A stretch of 64,000 nucleotides of DNA. Source: an uncultured Bacteroidales bacterium (GTDB lineage Bacteria; Bacteroidota; Bacteroidia; Bacteroidales; Bacteroidaceae). The notes beneath the pieces are model-generated. The model saw only the letters and a list, made by a program, of their open reading frames with translations, had not been told where the DNA came from and ran no database searches. The number at the start of each line of letters is the position of its first letter. The stretch's first letter is position 1. The position numbers were made by a program, and so were the translations under genes. The DNA lies in contig CALGJF010000066.1 of NCBI GenBank assembly GCA_937914945.1, positions 1 to 64,000 on the forward strand, in the 5' to 3' direction. Shown one piece after another: positions 1 through 9,331 of this stretch.

Positions 1-32
1 CCCTCGCTTTGTGTATATATAAATAAGAGGTT

Positions 33-797
33 CTACAAATCCTTACTTTCTCCCTCGACATAGTGTTTGCGCACAATCTCCTTGCCATCATACACTACAT
101 AGGCAAAGCATCCTATCCAATCGCCAAGGAATATGCAACGCGACTCCTCGCCAAGCGGCAAATCTTCGTCGATATGCCTGTGCCCGAATATAAAGCAATC
201 CACGGAGGGGTGTGTTTTGAGATAATCGTTGGCATACTGCACGCAGAATTCGTTTTCGGCACCCAAGAACGGAGTATCGCCCTTTACCTTATGCTTTATC
301 ATGCTGTGGCGTGCCCAAGCGTGCCCCATCCACAGTGCCCACCGGGGATGAATCATCGAGAAGCAGCGTTGCAAGAAACGGCTGTGGAATATTTTGCGCA
401 GCAGCAAGAACCAGCGGTCTTTTGAGAATTCATCGCCATGAGCAAGGAAGAACTCCTTGCCATACAGCTCCACAAGGCATGGCTCGCGGTGCAGGGTAAC
501 CCCGCACTCCTTTTCAAAGTAATCGAGGCACCAAAGGTCGTGGTTGCCTGTAAACATGTGTACCTCAACTCCCTTGTCGGTGAGCTCGGCCACCTTGCCC
601 AAGAAACGTGTAAATCCTTTGGGAACAGCATATTTATACTCGTACCAAAAATCGAACATATCGCCAAGCATATACACCGCCCCGGCATCGTTCTTTATCT
701 TATCGAGGAACGATACCAGGCGACGCTCATGGGTGCGGCTATGCTCTATTGCCCAAGAACCAAGATGGGCATCGGAGAGGAAATATATCTTTTTCAT
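33..797 (-). CDS. lpxH: UDP-2,3-diacylglucosamine diphosphatase (LpxH)
   Basis: This 254-aa calcineurin-like metallophosphoesterase would hydrolyse UDP-2,3-diacylglucosamine to lipid X in lipid A synthesis, at the cytoplasmic face of the inner membrane. The ordered metal-binding motifs are all visible: DAHLG (D9, H11), GDMFDFW (D46), GNHD (84-87), HGD (120-122) and GHRH (205-208). The length is normal for Bacteroidetes LpxH. It is the last gene of a minus-strand run, 25 nt after the SufT-like gene. The start is the ATG before KKIYFLSDAH, which places the first motif close to the N-terminus as is usual. Related UDP-2,3-diacylglucosamine hydrolases such as LpxI lack this fold, so LpxH is the better name. 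Confidence 0.88.
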   Translation of the reverse strand: MKKIYFLSDAHLGSWAIEHSRTHERRLVSFLDKIKNDAGAVYMLGDMFDFWYEYKYAVPKGFTRFLGKVAELTDKGVEVHMFTGNHDLWCLDYFEKECGVTLHREPCLVELYGKEFFLAHGDEFSKDRWFLLLRKIFHSRFLQRCFSMIHPRWALWMGHAWARHSMIKHKVKGDTPFLGAENEFCVQYANDYLKTHPSVDCFIFGHRHIDEDLPLGEESRCIFLGDWIGCFAYVVYDGKEIVRKHYVEGESKDL

Positions 798-822
798 AGG
801 CTGACGAGTGCTTATACTATTA

Positions 823-1134
823 TCACAAAAGACCGAGTTCCAATTTAGCCTCCTCGGTCATGAGGTCTTGCGACCACTCGGGTTCAAAGACTAGTTGCAG
901 ATTAACCGCACCTATCCCCTCTATCGACTCAACCTTTTGACGCACATCCTCAAGCATAAAATCGGCCGCAGGACAGTTGGGCGCAGTCAAGGTCATATCA
1001 ATATCCACCGAGTTGTCCTCATTTACCTCTATACGATATATGAGTCCAAGATCGTAAATATTTACAGGAATCTCGGGGTCGTATACCGTCTTTATCATCT
1101 CAACGATTTTCTCTTCCAACTCAATTTTTTGCAT
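823..1134 (-). CDS. SufT/MIP18-type (DUF59) iron-sulfur assembly factor
   Basis: This 103-aa protein is a single MIP18/PaaD-like domain. It begins with a short helix, then the DPE turn (19-21, 'DPEIPVNIYDLGLI') and the conserved cysteine in APNCPA (C54), all hallmarks of the family. In bacteria such proteins (SufT, PaaD-like) help mature Fe-S proteins. The exact client cannot be read from sequence. It sits 12 nt downstream of radC and 25 nt upstream of lpxH on the same strand, so it is probably cotranscribed with them. No other suf genes are in the window. Confidence 0.8.
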   Translation of the reverse strand: MQKIELEEKIVEMIKTVYDPEIPVNIYDLGLIYRIEVNEDNSVDIDMTLTAPNCPAADFMLEDVRQKVESIEGIGAVNLQLVFEPEWSQDLMTEEAKLELGLL

Positions 1135-1146
1135 ATCATTTTACAT

Positions 1147-1842
1147 TTACATGCGACCCGTGTCGCTATAACTGAAATAATCCTTTATGGCAAATATCAC
1201 ATGGTCTATAAAGCGAATGTTCATGAGCTTGCAGGCTGCGCCCACACTCATAGTAACCTCGTCATCGGCACGGCTGGGGCGCGCGTTGCCCGATGGGTGA
1301 TTATGACAAAGAGCAATACCCGTGGCTCGTTTCAAGAGTGCCTCGCGTATTATAAGACGAACATCCACTGCCGATGCGGTGAGCCCCCCGCTGCTTATGC
1401 GCACATGGTCTATCACACGATTCATGTTATTGAGCAAGAGCACATAAGTCTCTTCTATGTGCAACGAGCACATGATGGGATAGAAATAGTTGTATATATC
1501 GGCAGAGCACTTTATACGCGTAGGCTCGTTCTGTTCATCGTCTCGGCGACGTTTCCATAACTCGCAAGCAGCCACTATGGTAACCGCTTTGGCCGGGCCG
1601 ATACCCTTAAAACGGCAAAGGTCGTCAACAGAGAGTTTGGCGAGTTCGGCAATACTGTCGCCACACGAAGCAAGCACCTTTTTCATAAGTTCCACTGCCG
1701 AATCCTCGGCATTACCCGAACCTATGAGAATGGCCAACAGTTCCGATTTGCTTAGCGTGCCCACGCCGTTACGCAATACCTTTTCGCGCGGGCGTTCATC
1801 CTCGGGCCACTCCTTGATACTTTGCTTTGCCTTTTTGTCCAT
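1147..1842 (-). CDS. radC: RadC family JAB/MPN-domain protein
   Basis: A 231-aa RadC-family protein. The N-terminal half has a helix-hairpin-helix (FKGIGPAKA, 78-86). The C-terminal half has a JAMM/MPN metalloprotease-like fold with the metal set H180-x-H182 and D193 (CHNHPSG...D), all intact. RadC was named as a DNA repair protein, but its biochemical role is unsettled and the metal site suggests a hydrolase. Its ATG shares one base with the stop of the upstream glycosyltransferase, implying translational coupling. The length is the usual one. Confidence 0.9.
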   Translation of the reverse strand: MDKKAKQSIKEWPEDERPREKVLRNGVGTLSKSELLAILIGSGNAEDSAVELMKKVLASCGDSIAELAKLSVDDLCRFKGIGPAKAVTIVAACELWKRRRDDEQNEPTRIKCSADIYNYFYPIMCSLHIEETYVLLLNNMNRVIDHVRISSGGLTASAVDVRLIIREALLKRATGIALCHNHPSGNARPSRADDEVTMSVGAACKLMNIRFIDHVIFAIKDYFSYSDTGRM

Positions 1843-2837
1843 CAGCCCCTATTATAAATTTTTGTTAGTTTATCCTTTGTCTCCAACGGCTGCTTAAGCA
1901 CCATCTTGTACCAAAAAGCCTTCAAAAAGCCCATACCGTAGCCTGTTATCTGCACAGCCGATGCAACCACCGAGAGGGCTGCCACCTTTATGGTATTCCC
2001 TTTCACAATAGCATCTGCAAAAATCAATACCGCATAGAGCAATGGCAACAATAACAGCCATGGACAAAATATTGCCGCCACAAGCAGCAAGGCACCCATA
2101 ACAAGCATGAGCGCAGGCAAAGCATGTACCAACTTCAACGAACCGGGATGCAAAATCTGCAACCATATACGTGCCTGACCAAAGTTATTCACCTGCTTAA
2201 AGAAACGGCTAAGATCGATACGGCGTTTGTGATACACAAAAACCTCGCGTATGAGCCCTATACCGAACCCCGCGTTACGTATTCTGATGCTGAGGTCAAT
2301 ATCCTCGCCCATCATATCCTTAAAATCGCCAACCGTTTCATACACTCGCTTTGAAAATCCCATATTGAAGGTACGGGGACAGAACTTCTCCATCACCGCC
2401 TTGCCACCCCTGATACCGCCTGTTGTCCAAAAGGATGTCATAGCATGGCTCACCGCCTTCTGCATATCGGAGAAGGAGGCATCGGCCGCATCGGGGCCAC
2501 CGAAACAATCCAATTTGCTTGCAGCAAGGGCGGTTTCAAGCCTCTCGAAATAGAAGGGAGGCAGAATTACATCGGAATCAAAGAAGAGCAGATAATCGCC
2601 ATTGGCATGTGCCATGCCATAGTTGCGCGTGTCGCTGCGCCCCGAGTTCTCTTTGTAGTGGTAATGAATAGTAAAAAAAGAACGATAGTGACCAAGCAAA
2701 TGATCACATCGTTCTTTTGAACCATCCTCTATAATAAGTAACTCAAATGGTTTCACCGTCTGAGCAGCCAGACTATCGAGAAGCTCTTTTACCTCTCCGG
2801 GTCTGTTATAAACCGGAACAATTATAGAGTATAACAA
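1842..2837 (-). CDS. Family 2 glycosyltransferase with C-terminal membrane segments
   Basis: This 331-aa GT-A glycosyltransferase begins SIIVPVYNRP and carries a DSD nucleotide-sugar/metal motif (D87-S-D89). A later GEDIDLSIRI motif is typical of GT2 enzymes. Hydrophobic stretches at about 236-305 anchor it in the inner membrane. The acceptor cannot be predicted; envelope polysaccharide or glycolipid is likely. The first codon is TTG (2835-2837), preceded by an A-rich leader 18 nt after the efp stop. No in-frame ATG gives an intact N-terminus, so TTG is the chosen start. It is probably cotranscribed with efp upstream and radC downstream. Confidence 0.82.
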   Translation of the reverse strand: MLYSIIVPVYNRPGEVKELLDSLAAQTVKPFELLIIEDGSKERCDHLLGHYRSFFTIHYHYKENSGRSDTRNYGMAHANGDYLLFFDSDVILPPFYFERLETALAASKLDCFGGPDAADASFSDMQKAVSHAMTSFWTTGGIRGGKAVMEKFCPRTFNMGFSKRVYETVGDFKDMMGEDIDLSIRIRNAGFGIGLIREVFVYHKRRIDLSRFFKQVNNFGQARIWLQILHPGSLKLVHALPALMLVMGALLLVAAIFCPWLLLLPLLYAVLIFADAIVKGNTIKVAALSVVASAVQITGYGMGFLKAFWYKMVLKQPLETKDKLTKIYNRG

Positions 2838-2855
2838 TTTTCTTTTTTTAAGTTA

Positions 2856-3422
2856 TTAAGCCTTTACACGACCAACGTATGAACCGTCGCGAGTATCAAT
2901 CTCAACAAGCTCACCCTCGTTGATGAAGAGAGGTACGCGCACCTCGGCACCTGTCTCCAATGTAGCGGGTTTTGTGGTGTTTGTAGCTGTATCACCCTTC
3001 AATCCTGGCTCTGTGTATGTAACAGCAAGAACAACCTTTACAGGCATCTCGGCAAAGAGGATTGTATCGGTTGATGCATCGGTAACAACGTCAAGGTTCA
3101 TACCCTCCTTCATATATGCAACACCGGTAATTTGGTCTGCGGGGATGGGCACCTGCTCGTATGTCTCGTTGTTCATGAAGATGTAGTCGTTACCCTCCTG
3201 ATAGAGATATTGATATTGGCGACGCTCTACGCGAACATCCTCCAATTTCTCACCGATATTGAAACGACGCTCCAACACGTAACCGTCAACAACATCCTTC
3301 AACTTAGTACGCATGAATGTATTTCCCTTACCGGGCTTTACATGCAAAAAGTCGATGCAAAAATACAACTTGCCATCCATGCGGATAGCGGTACCGATTT
3401 TAATGTCTTGTGCATTAATCAT
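2856..3422 (-). CDS. efp: Elongation factor P
   Basis: A 188-aa EF-P, which enters the ribosomal E site to relieve stalling at polyprolines. The N-terminal KOW-like domain contains KPGKGNTF with the modifiable lysine at K32, followed by two OB domains ending in IDTRDGSYVGRVKA. A longer reading frame from 3527 would add 35 hydrophobic residues that are not part of EF-P. The ATG at 3420-3422 (MINAQDIKIG) gives the family length and is used here. A promoter-like element lies upstream at 3495-3527. It is the first gene of the efp-GT2-radC-sufT-lpxH run. Which enzyme modifies K32 is not visible in the window. Confidence 0.95.
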   Translation of the reverse strand: MINAQDIKIGTAIRMDGKLYFCIDFLHVKPGKGNTFMRTKLKDVVDGYVLERRFNIGEKLEDVRVERRQYQYLYQEGNDYIFMNNETYEQVPIPADQITGVAYMKEGMNLDVVTDASTDTILFAEMPVKVVLAVTYTEPGLKGDTATNTTKPATLETGAEVRVPLFINEGELVEIDTRDGSYVGRVKA

Positions 3423-3494
3423 AACTATATTCTGTTTTTTGTTAAATAATTCACTAATAAGTTCCCACCAACATATAGCAGCAACCACAAGGTG

Positions 3495-3527
3495 CAAAGA
3501 TAGTAAAAAAAACGGGAATTTATACAA
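3495..3527 (-). promoter_or_regulatory. Bacteroidetes-type promoter for efp operon
   Basis: On the minus strand TATCTTTG (complement of 3495-3502) matches the Bacteroidetes -7 box TAnnTTTG. A TTG lies about 22 nt upstream (complement of 3525-3527). It is 73 nt before the efp ATG. Called by eye. Confidence 0.5.
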
Positions 3528-3550
3528 TTATACCGCAACAGAATTAATAA

Positions 3551-3566
3551 ATAACTATATAGTTAT
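3551..3566. promoter_or_regulatory. Perfect 16-bp palindrome, candidate operator
   Basis: ATAACTATATAGTTAT is a perfect palindrome in the 272-bp region between the divergent efp and efflux operons. It lies 65-80 bp upstream of the putative -7 box of the efflux operon and about 50 bp upstream of that of efp. Its size and symmetry suit a dimeric repressor such as a TetR- or MarR-type regulator, but no such regulator is encoded nearby. In such AT-rich DNA it could be chance. Confidence 0.3.
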
Positions 3567-3630
3567 AACCTATACAGATAATTTTTGTTAAATTTAGTAT
3601 TGAAAGAGGTATAAATAGTTGGCAAATAGG

Positions 3631-3638
3631 TATATTTG
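3631..3638 (+). promoter_or_regulatory. Putative -7 box of the RND efflux operon
   Basis: TATATTTG matches TAnnTTTG and lies 57 bp before the adaptor ATG. I do not see a well-spaced TTG -33 element, so the call is tentative and activation by a regulator is possible. Confidence 0.35.
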
Positions 3639-3694
3639 CGAGAATCTTATTCAGCGACAATACAGCGACAATAAAACGAAAAACAGTAAAACAT

Positions 3695-4771
3695 ATGAAC
3701 AAGTATTTGAAATGGGGGATGATAGCCGTGCTTGCTATTGCACTTGGAATTTTTGGATTTTACCAACTGACACCCCACGAGAACGAAGAGTTAAGTGCGG
3801 CAGACGCTGCACCAAAGCGTGCCACGCGCAAAGTATTGAATGTGAATGCCAAAATAATAAAGCCTCATCTGCTTACCGATGAGATACCCATAATAGGACA
3901 GCTTGTTCCCGACGAGGAGGTGGAGCTATCGTTCGAAACATCGGGAAAGATTACCGAAATTTATTTTACCGAAGGCAGCTATGTGAGAAAAGGCGAGTTG
4001 CTTGCTAAAGTCAACGACAGCCACTTGCAGGCGCAGCTCAATCGTTTGGAGGCACAAATACCCCTTGCCGAGGACCGAGTTTATCGCCAGAACGCCCTGT
4101 TGCAGCGCGATGCTGTGAGCAAGGAGGCGTATGAGCAGGTAAAGACCGACCTTGCAACCCTTAATGCCGACATAGAAAAAGTAAAGGCCGAGATTAGAAT
4201 GACCGAGTTGCGCGCACCATTCGACGGCACCATCGGATTACGTCAGGTGAGCGTGGGTGCATACACATCACCCAACACCGTGGTTGCAAAACTAACCAAC
4301 CTAACCCCTATAAAAATAGAATTTTCAGTTCCCGAGCGTTATGCCACTGACATAAAAAAGGGAACAAACCTTGAATTCAAAGTAGATGGCAAGATGGAGC
4401 CATACACCGCAAAGGTATATGCAACAGAGTCGAGCCTCGACAGCGACACACACACCCTTAAAGTGCGCGCAATATACCCCAATGAGAATGGAGAACTCAT
4501 GTCGGGACGATATGCCGATATACGTCTGAAACAAAAAGAGATACACGATGCAATAGCCATACCGTCCGAAGCCATTGTACCCGAAATGGGAATAAACAAG
4601 GTATTTGTCTATCGCAACGGAAAGGCCGAGCCCGTAACCGTAACAATAGGAATACGCACCGATGCCGAAGTACAGATTACGGCAGGGCTTGAAATTGGCG
4701 ATACAATTCTGACAACGGGCACCTTGCAGTTGCGCAAAGGCTCGCTTGTAAAGATTGACAACATTGATTAA
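3695..4771 (+). CDS. RND efflux periplasmic adaptor subunit (HlyD/AcrA family)
   Basis: This 358-aa membrane-fusion protein links an inner-membrane RND pump to an outer-membrane channel. An N-terminal hydrophobic segment (about 7-24) serves as signal or anchor. The first lipoyl half (GKITEIYFTEGSYVRKGELL) follows, then a short alpha-hairpin with QLNRLEAQIPLAEDRV, then the second lipoyl half with TELRAPFDGTIGLRQVSVG. Beta-barrel and membrane-proximal domains complete the order. There is no lipobox cysteine. It is followed 18 nt later by the pump gene and then a TolC-like gene, the standard tripartite layout. Substrates (drugs, bile salts or others) cannot be predicted. Confidence 0.92.
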   Translation: MNKYLKWGMIAVLAIALGIFGFYQLTPHENEELSAADAAPKRATRKVLNVNAKIIKPHLLTDEIPIIGQLVPDEEVELSFETSGKITEIYFTEGSYVRKGELLAKVNDSHLQAQLNRLEAQIPLAEDRVYRQNALLQRDAVSKEAYEQVKTDLATLNADIEKVKAEIRMTELRAPFDGTIGLRQVSVGAYTSPNTVVAKLTNLTPIKIEFSVPERYATDIKKGTNLEFKVDGKMEPYTAKVYATESSLDSDTHTLKVRAIYPNENGELMSGRYADIRLKQKEIHDAIAIPSEAIVPEMGINKVFVYRNGKAEPVTVTIGIRTDAEVQITAGLEIGDTILTTGTLQLRKGSLVKIDNID

Positions 4772-4789
4772 CACTCAAACCACCGCCTT

Positions 4790-7700
4790 ATGAATATTTC
4801 GGAACTGAGTATCCGCAGACCGGTACTTGCAACGGTACTCACCATTATAATACTACTGTTTGGTTTTATAGGATATTACACCCTTGGTGTACGCGAATAC
4901 CCCTCGGTAGATAACCCAATCATTTCGGTATCATGCAGCTACGCAGGCGCCAATGCCGATGTTATCGAGAACCAGATTACCGAGCCGCTTGAACAGAACA
5001 TCAACGGAATCCCGGGCATACGCTCCCTTTCAAGTGTGAGCCAGCAGGGTTCATCGCGCATAACCGTGGAATTTGAGCTATCGGTGGACTTGGAAACTGC
5101 GGCAAACGACGTGCGCGACAAGGTGTCGCGTGCCCAGCGATTCCTGCCGCGCGACTGCGACCCCCCAACCGTTTCAAAGGCCGATGCCGACGCAATGCCC
5201 ATACTTATGGTGGCAATACAGAGCGAAAACCGTTCTCTGCTTGAATTGAGCGAGATTGCCGACCTCACCGTAAAGGAGCAACTGCAAACCATTGCTAACG
5301 TGAGCAGCGTGGGAATATGGGGCGAGAAGCGCTATTCAATGCGCATATGGCTCGACCCCGTGAAGATGGCCGCATTCGGCATCACCCCGATAGATGTAAA
5401 GAATGCCATTACCAACGAGAACGTGGAACTGCCGTCGGGCAGCATCGAGGGAAACACCATGGAGCTCACTCTGCGAACCATGGGACAGATGCACACCGCA
5501 AAGGAGTTCAACAACGTAATTCTTAAAGAGCAGAACGGCAACATTGTGCGTGTGAGCGACATCGGATATGCCGAGCTGGGGCCTGCCGACATAAAAAGCT
5601 ACATGAAGATGAACGGCGTTCCCATGGTGGGTGTGGCGGTTATTCCACAGCCGGGAGCAAACCACATAGAGATAGCCAACGCCGTATATGAACGCATGGA
5701 GGCTATGAAAAAAGACCTTCCCGATGATGTAAAATATTCATACGGTTTCGACAACACCAAGTTCATACGTGCATCCATCGACGAGGTAAAAAGCACCGTT
5801 TACGAGGCGTTTGTACTTGTAATCATTATCATTTTCCTATTCCTGCGCGATTGGCGCGTAACACTCATCCCCTGTATTGTAATCCCGGTTTCGCTCATTG
5901 GAGCCTTCTTTGTAATGTATGTGGCAGGATTCTCCATAAACGTACTAACCATGCTTGCAGTGGTGCTCTCTGTGGGCCTTGTGGTCGATGATGCCATTGT
6001 GATGACAGAGAACATATACATAAGGATTGAGCAAGGCATGCGCCCGTTCAAGGCGGGTATCGAAGGGTCCAAGGAGATTTTCTTTGCCGTAATATCTACC
6101 ACCATAACACTTGTAGCGGTATTCCTACCCATTGTGTTCATGGAGGGTACAAGTGGTCGTCTGTTCCGCGAGTTCAGCTTCGTGGTAGCCGGCTCCGTTA
6201 TCATATCGTCATTTGCCGCCCTTACATTCACACCCATGCTCGCGACAAAGATTCTTAAAAGAAGAAAGGAGCAGAATTGGTTCTACAAGAAAACCGAGCC
6301 GTTCTTTGTGGGTTTGAATAACATATATGAGAAATCGCTCGGATGGTTCTTGAAGAAGCGCGTATGGGCCATCCCCGCCACTGTGGCAATGTTCATAATC
6401 ATAGCCATACTATGGAACAACATCCCTGCCGAGATGGCTCCGCTGGAGGACCGCTCGCAAATAACCATAAACACACGCGGAGCCGAGGGTGTGAGCTACG
6501 AATATATGCGCGACTATACCGAAGACATCAACCAGCTTGTAGACTCCATAGTTCCCGATGCAGAATCGGTTACAGCGCGCGTATCAAGCGGTAGCGGTAA
6601 CATACGCATCACATTAAAGGATATCAGAGAGCGCGACTATTCACAGATGGATGTGGCAGCCAAGTTGTCAAAGGCTGTAAGCACAAAAACCAAGGCGCGC
6701 GCCTTCGTGCAGCAGCAATCCTCGTTTGGCGGCCGCCGAGGCAGCATGCCCGTGCAGTATGTACTGCAAGCCGTGAGCATTGAAAAACTGCAAGAGGTAT
6801 TACCCGGATTCCTTAGTCGCGTACACGAGAGCCCCATATTCCAAATGGCCGATGTGGATTTGAAATTCAGCAGCCCGGAGGTGCGCGTAAACATCAATCG
6901 CGACAAGGCCGGCAGCATGGGAACCAGCGTGCGCGATGTGGCACAGACCTTGCAATACGGCCTAAGCGGCCAGCGCATGGGATATTTCTACATGAACGGC
7001 AAGCAATATGAGATTATCGGGCAGATAAACCGCCAACAGCGCAACACACCATCGGGTATCAAATCATTATACATACGCAGTACAAATGGCGAAATGATAC
7101 AGTTCGACAACCTTGTGGAGTTTGTGGAATCGGTGGCACCTCCCAAACTATACCACTACAACCGTTTTATTTCGGCCACCATTTCGTGCGGCCTTGCCGA
7201 CGGCAAGACCATCGGCGAAGGCCTTGAGGAGATGGACAAGATTGCCGACGAACTGCTCGACGACACATTCCGCACCGCACTGTCGGGCGACTCAAAAGAG
7301 TATCGCGAGAGCTCGTCAAGCCTTATGTTTGCATTCATACTCGCACTTGTGCTCATCTATCTTATCCTGGCTGCGCAGTTCGAAAGTTTCAAAGACCCGC
7401 TGATTATAATGCTCACCGTGCCGCTTGCAATTGCCGGTGCGCTCATATTCATGTATTATTCCGATATTACCATGAACATCTTCAGCCAGATTGGAATAAT
7501 CATGCTCATCGGTCTTGTAGCCAAGAACGGTATTCTCATAGTAGAGTTCGCCAATCAGAAACAGGAGGCAGGCGAAGATAAGATGAGCGCAATAAAAAGT
7601 GCATCGTTGCAACGCTTGCGCCCCATTCTCATGACCAGCGTATCTACCATTCTGGGCCTTCTGCCATTGATGTTTGCCAGCGGCGAGGGAGCCAACCAAC

Positions 7701-7822
7701 GCATTGCCATGGGAACAGCCGTTGTGGGCGGTATGCTTGTATCCACACTGCTCACCATGTTTATAGTACCTGCTATATACAGCTATATTTCAACAGAAAG
7801 GGAAAAAGAGGAAGAACTATGA
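4790..7822 (+). CDS. RND multidrug efflux pump, AcrB/HAE1 type
   Basis: A 1010-aa inner-membrane proton-driven exporter with the expected twelve transmembrane segments and two large periplasmic loops. Proton-relay residues are present: the paired aspartates in GLVVDDAIVM (D400, D401) of TM4 and the lysine in GLVAKNGILIVEF (K912) of TM10. This favours the hydrophobe/amphiphile (HAE1) branch over metal exporters. The start MNISELSIRRPVLATVL is canonical. Its TGA overlaps the ATG of the TolC-like gene by 4 nt. There is no truncation. Substrate range is unknown; bile salts or antimicrobials would suit a gut bacterium. Confidence 0.95.
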   Translation: MNISELSIRRPVLATVLTIIILLFGFIGYYTLGVREYPSVDNPIISVSCSYAGANADVIENQITEPLEQNINGIPGIRSLSSVSQQGSSRITVEFELSVDLETAANDVRDKVSRAQRFLPRDCDPPTVSKADADAMPILMVAIQSENRSLLELSEIADLTVKEQLQTIANVSSVGIWGEKRYSMRIWLDPVKMAAFGITPIDVKNAITNENVELPSGSIEGNTMELTLRTMGQMHTAKEFNNVILKEQNGNIVRVSDIGYAELGPADIKSYMKMNGVPMVGVAVIPQPGANHIEIANAVYERMEAMKKDLPDDVKYSYGFDNTKFIRASIDEVKSTVYEAFVLVIIIIFLFLRDWRVTLIPCIVIPVSLIGAFFVMYVAGFSINVLTMLAVVLSVGLVVDDAIVMTENIYIRIEQGMRPFKAGIEGSKEIFFAVISTTITLVAVFLPIVFMEGTSGRLFREFSFVVAGSVIISSFAALTFTPMLATKILKRRKEQNWFYKKTEPFFVGLNNIYEKSLGWFLKKRVWAIPATVAMFIIIAILWNNIPAEMAPLEDRSQITINTRGAEGVSYEYMRDYTEDINQLVDSIVPDAESVTARVSSGSGNIRITLKDIRERDYSQMDVAAKLSKAVSTKTKARAFVQQQSSFGGRRGSMPVQYVLQAVSIEKLQEVLPGFLSRVHESPIFQMADVDLKFSSPEVRVNINRDKAGSMGTSVRDVAQTLQYGLSGQRMGYFYMNGKQYEIIGQINRQQRNTPSGIKSLYIRSTNGEMIQFDNLVEFVESVAPPKLYHYNRFISATISCGLADGKTIGEGLEEMDKIADELLDDTFRTALSGDSKEYRESSSSLMFAFILALVLIYLILAAQFESFKDPLIIMLTVPLAIAGALIFMYYSDITMNIFSQIGIIMLIGLVAKNGILIVEFANQKQEAGEDKMSAIKSASLQRLRPILMTSVSTILGLLPLMFASGEGANQRIAMGTAVVGGMLVSTLLTMFIVPAIYSYISTEREKEEEL

Positions 7823-9129
7823 AAAAGATAATACTTACACTATGCGCCTGCGCCACACTTGCAACAGCGCAAGCACAAGTTATATCACTCAAAGAGTGCT
7901 TGGAGAGAGGGCTCGAAAAGAACTACTCCATAAGAATAACAAGGGGACAGGAAGAGATAAGCCGCAACAACGCCACACTTGCCAATGCGGGTTATCTGCC
8001 CACGATAGACCTTAACGGCGGTTACAAACTCAGCAACAGCAGCAGCGATTCCAAACCGGCCGACGGCGAAACGGTGAGACAACGCAACACGCTCGACCAC
8101 TCGGCAAATGCGGGGATTGGGCTCAATTGGACCATATTCGATGGGTTCAATATAAGCACCACATACAAGCAACTGAAAGAGCTTGAACGCATGGGGCAGA
8201 CAAACACACGCATAGCGATTGAGGATTTCATAGCCACACTTGCATCGGAATATTACAATTTCATACAGCAACGCATACGCTTGAAGAACTATTTCTACGC
8301 TGTAAAGCTATCCAAAGAACGCCTGCGCATAGTGGAGGAGCGCTACCACATTGGCAGCTTTTCGCGCCTCGACTACCAACAAGCAAAAGTGGACTTTAAT
8401 GCCGACAGCGCACAATACCTGAAACAGCAGGAAGTAGTAATAACCTCGCGCATTGCACTTAACGAACTTATGGCCGAGGAGCAGGTATATACCCCCCTTA
8501 TAACATTGGACAGCACTATAACAGCCGACATGACACTCAACTTTACCGACTTGTGGAACAACACCCTTGCCAACAATGCCGAACTATTGAAAGCCGACCA
8601 AAACAGCAACCTTGCCAAGCTCGACTACAAGAAGGTACTCTCGCGCAACTACCCTTATCTGAAACTCAATGCGGGGTACGACTATGGCTATAATAAATAC
8701 GAACAGAGCAGCTATCGCACCCGCAACAGCTGGGGTTGGAACGGCGGTGTGAGCATAGGCATGAATTTGTGGAACGGCAACCGTCGCCGCGAAAAGCGCA
8801 ACGCCAAGATTGAGATTGCAAATGCACAACTGCAACACCAACAGTTGGAGCTCGCACTTAAAGCCGACCTCGGCAACCTGTGGCAAGCATACCAAAAGAA
8901 TATTGAACTGCTTAATTTGGAGGAGCAGAACCTTATATCGGCACGCGAAAATCACGAAATCGCCACCGAGCGTTACATGCTTGGCGACCTCTCGGGCTTT
9001 GAAATGCGCGAGGCACAGCAAAGCCTTCTCGATGCCGAGGAGCGCCTGCTCACAGCCCAATACAACACAAAAATATGCGAAATATCGCTTTTACAGATAA
9101 GCGGAAGAATTACAAAATTTTTGGAGTAG
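7819..9129 (+). CDS. TolC-family outer-membrane efflux channel
   Basis: This 436-aa protein has a signal peptide ending near AQAQ (about 1-20) and two TolC-type coiled-coil halves. Typical repeated segments include ISLKECLERGLEKNYSIRI near the N-terminus and RLRIVEERYHIGSFSRLDYQQAKVDF in the first half. The second half contains ENHEIATERYMLGDLSG. It would form the outer-membrane/periplasmic duct for the upstream pump. It has no lipobox. Its ATG overlaps the pump stop (ATGA), so translation is coupled. An inverted repeat follows at 9155-9218. Confidence 0.92.
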   Translation: MKKIILTLCACATLATAQAQVISLKECLERGLEKNYSIRITRGQEEISRNNATLANAGYLPTIDLNGGYKLSNSSSDSKPADGETVRQRNTLDHSANAGIGLNWTIFDGFNISTTYKQLKELERMGQTNTRIAIEDFIATLASEYYNFIQQRIRLKNYFYAVKLSKERLRIVEERYHIGSFSRLDYQQAKVDFNADSAQYLKQQEVVITSRIALNELMAEEQVYTPLITLDSTITADMTLNFTDLWNNTLANNAELLKADQNSNLAKLDYKKVLSRNYPYLKLNAGYDYGYNKYEQSSYRTRNSWGWNGGVSIGMNLWNGNRRREKRNAKIEIANAQLQHQQLELALKADLGNLWQAYQKNIELLNLEEQNLISARENHEIATERYMLGDLSGFEMREAQQSLLDAEERLLTAQYNTKICEISLLQISGRITKFLE

Positions 9130-9154
9130 CACAAAAAACGCATAAAACCGCATT

Positions 9155-9218
9155 ATTTTTGCATATATATGCCCGTTTGAATTAATTTCAAGGAAAAACA
9201 GCATATATATGCAAAAAT
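9155..9218. repeat. 18-bp inverted repeat with AT-palindromic arms
   Basis: The arms 9155-9172 and 9201-9218 are exact reverse complements of each other, 18 nt each with a 28-nt spacer. Each arm itself contains the palindrome GCATATATATGC. It lies between the TolC-like stop and korA, so it may be a terminator-like structure or a regulator-binding pair for korA. There is no strong T-run. About 60 bp further on, GACCTTTG (9276-9283) resembles a -7 box for korA with one mismatch. Confidence 0.45.
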
Positions 9219-9331
9219 TTCATACTATAACGAAAAGTTGTTACAAAAAAATTTCTTCATTTAATAAATGTTTGCGACCTTTGTAGAAATTATAACAAAA
9301 CAACTAAAACAAACAATTAAAAAACCACATA

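Noticed and set aside
3423..3527. A 35-residue N-terminal extension of EF-P
   Set aside because: EF-P always starts near the KOW domain. The extension covers the promoter region.
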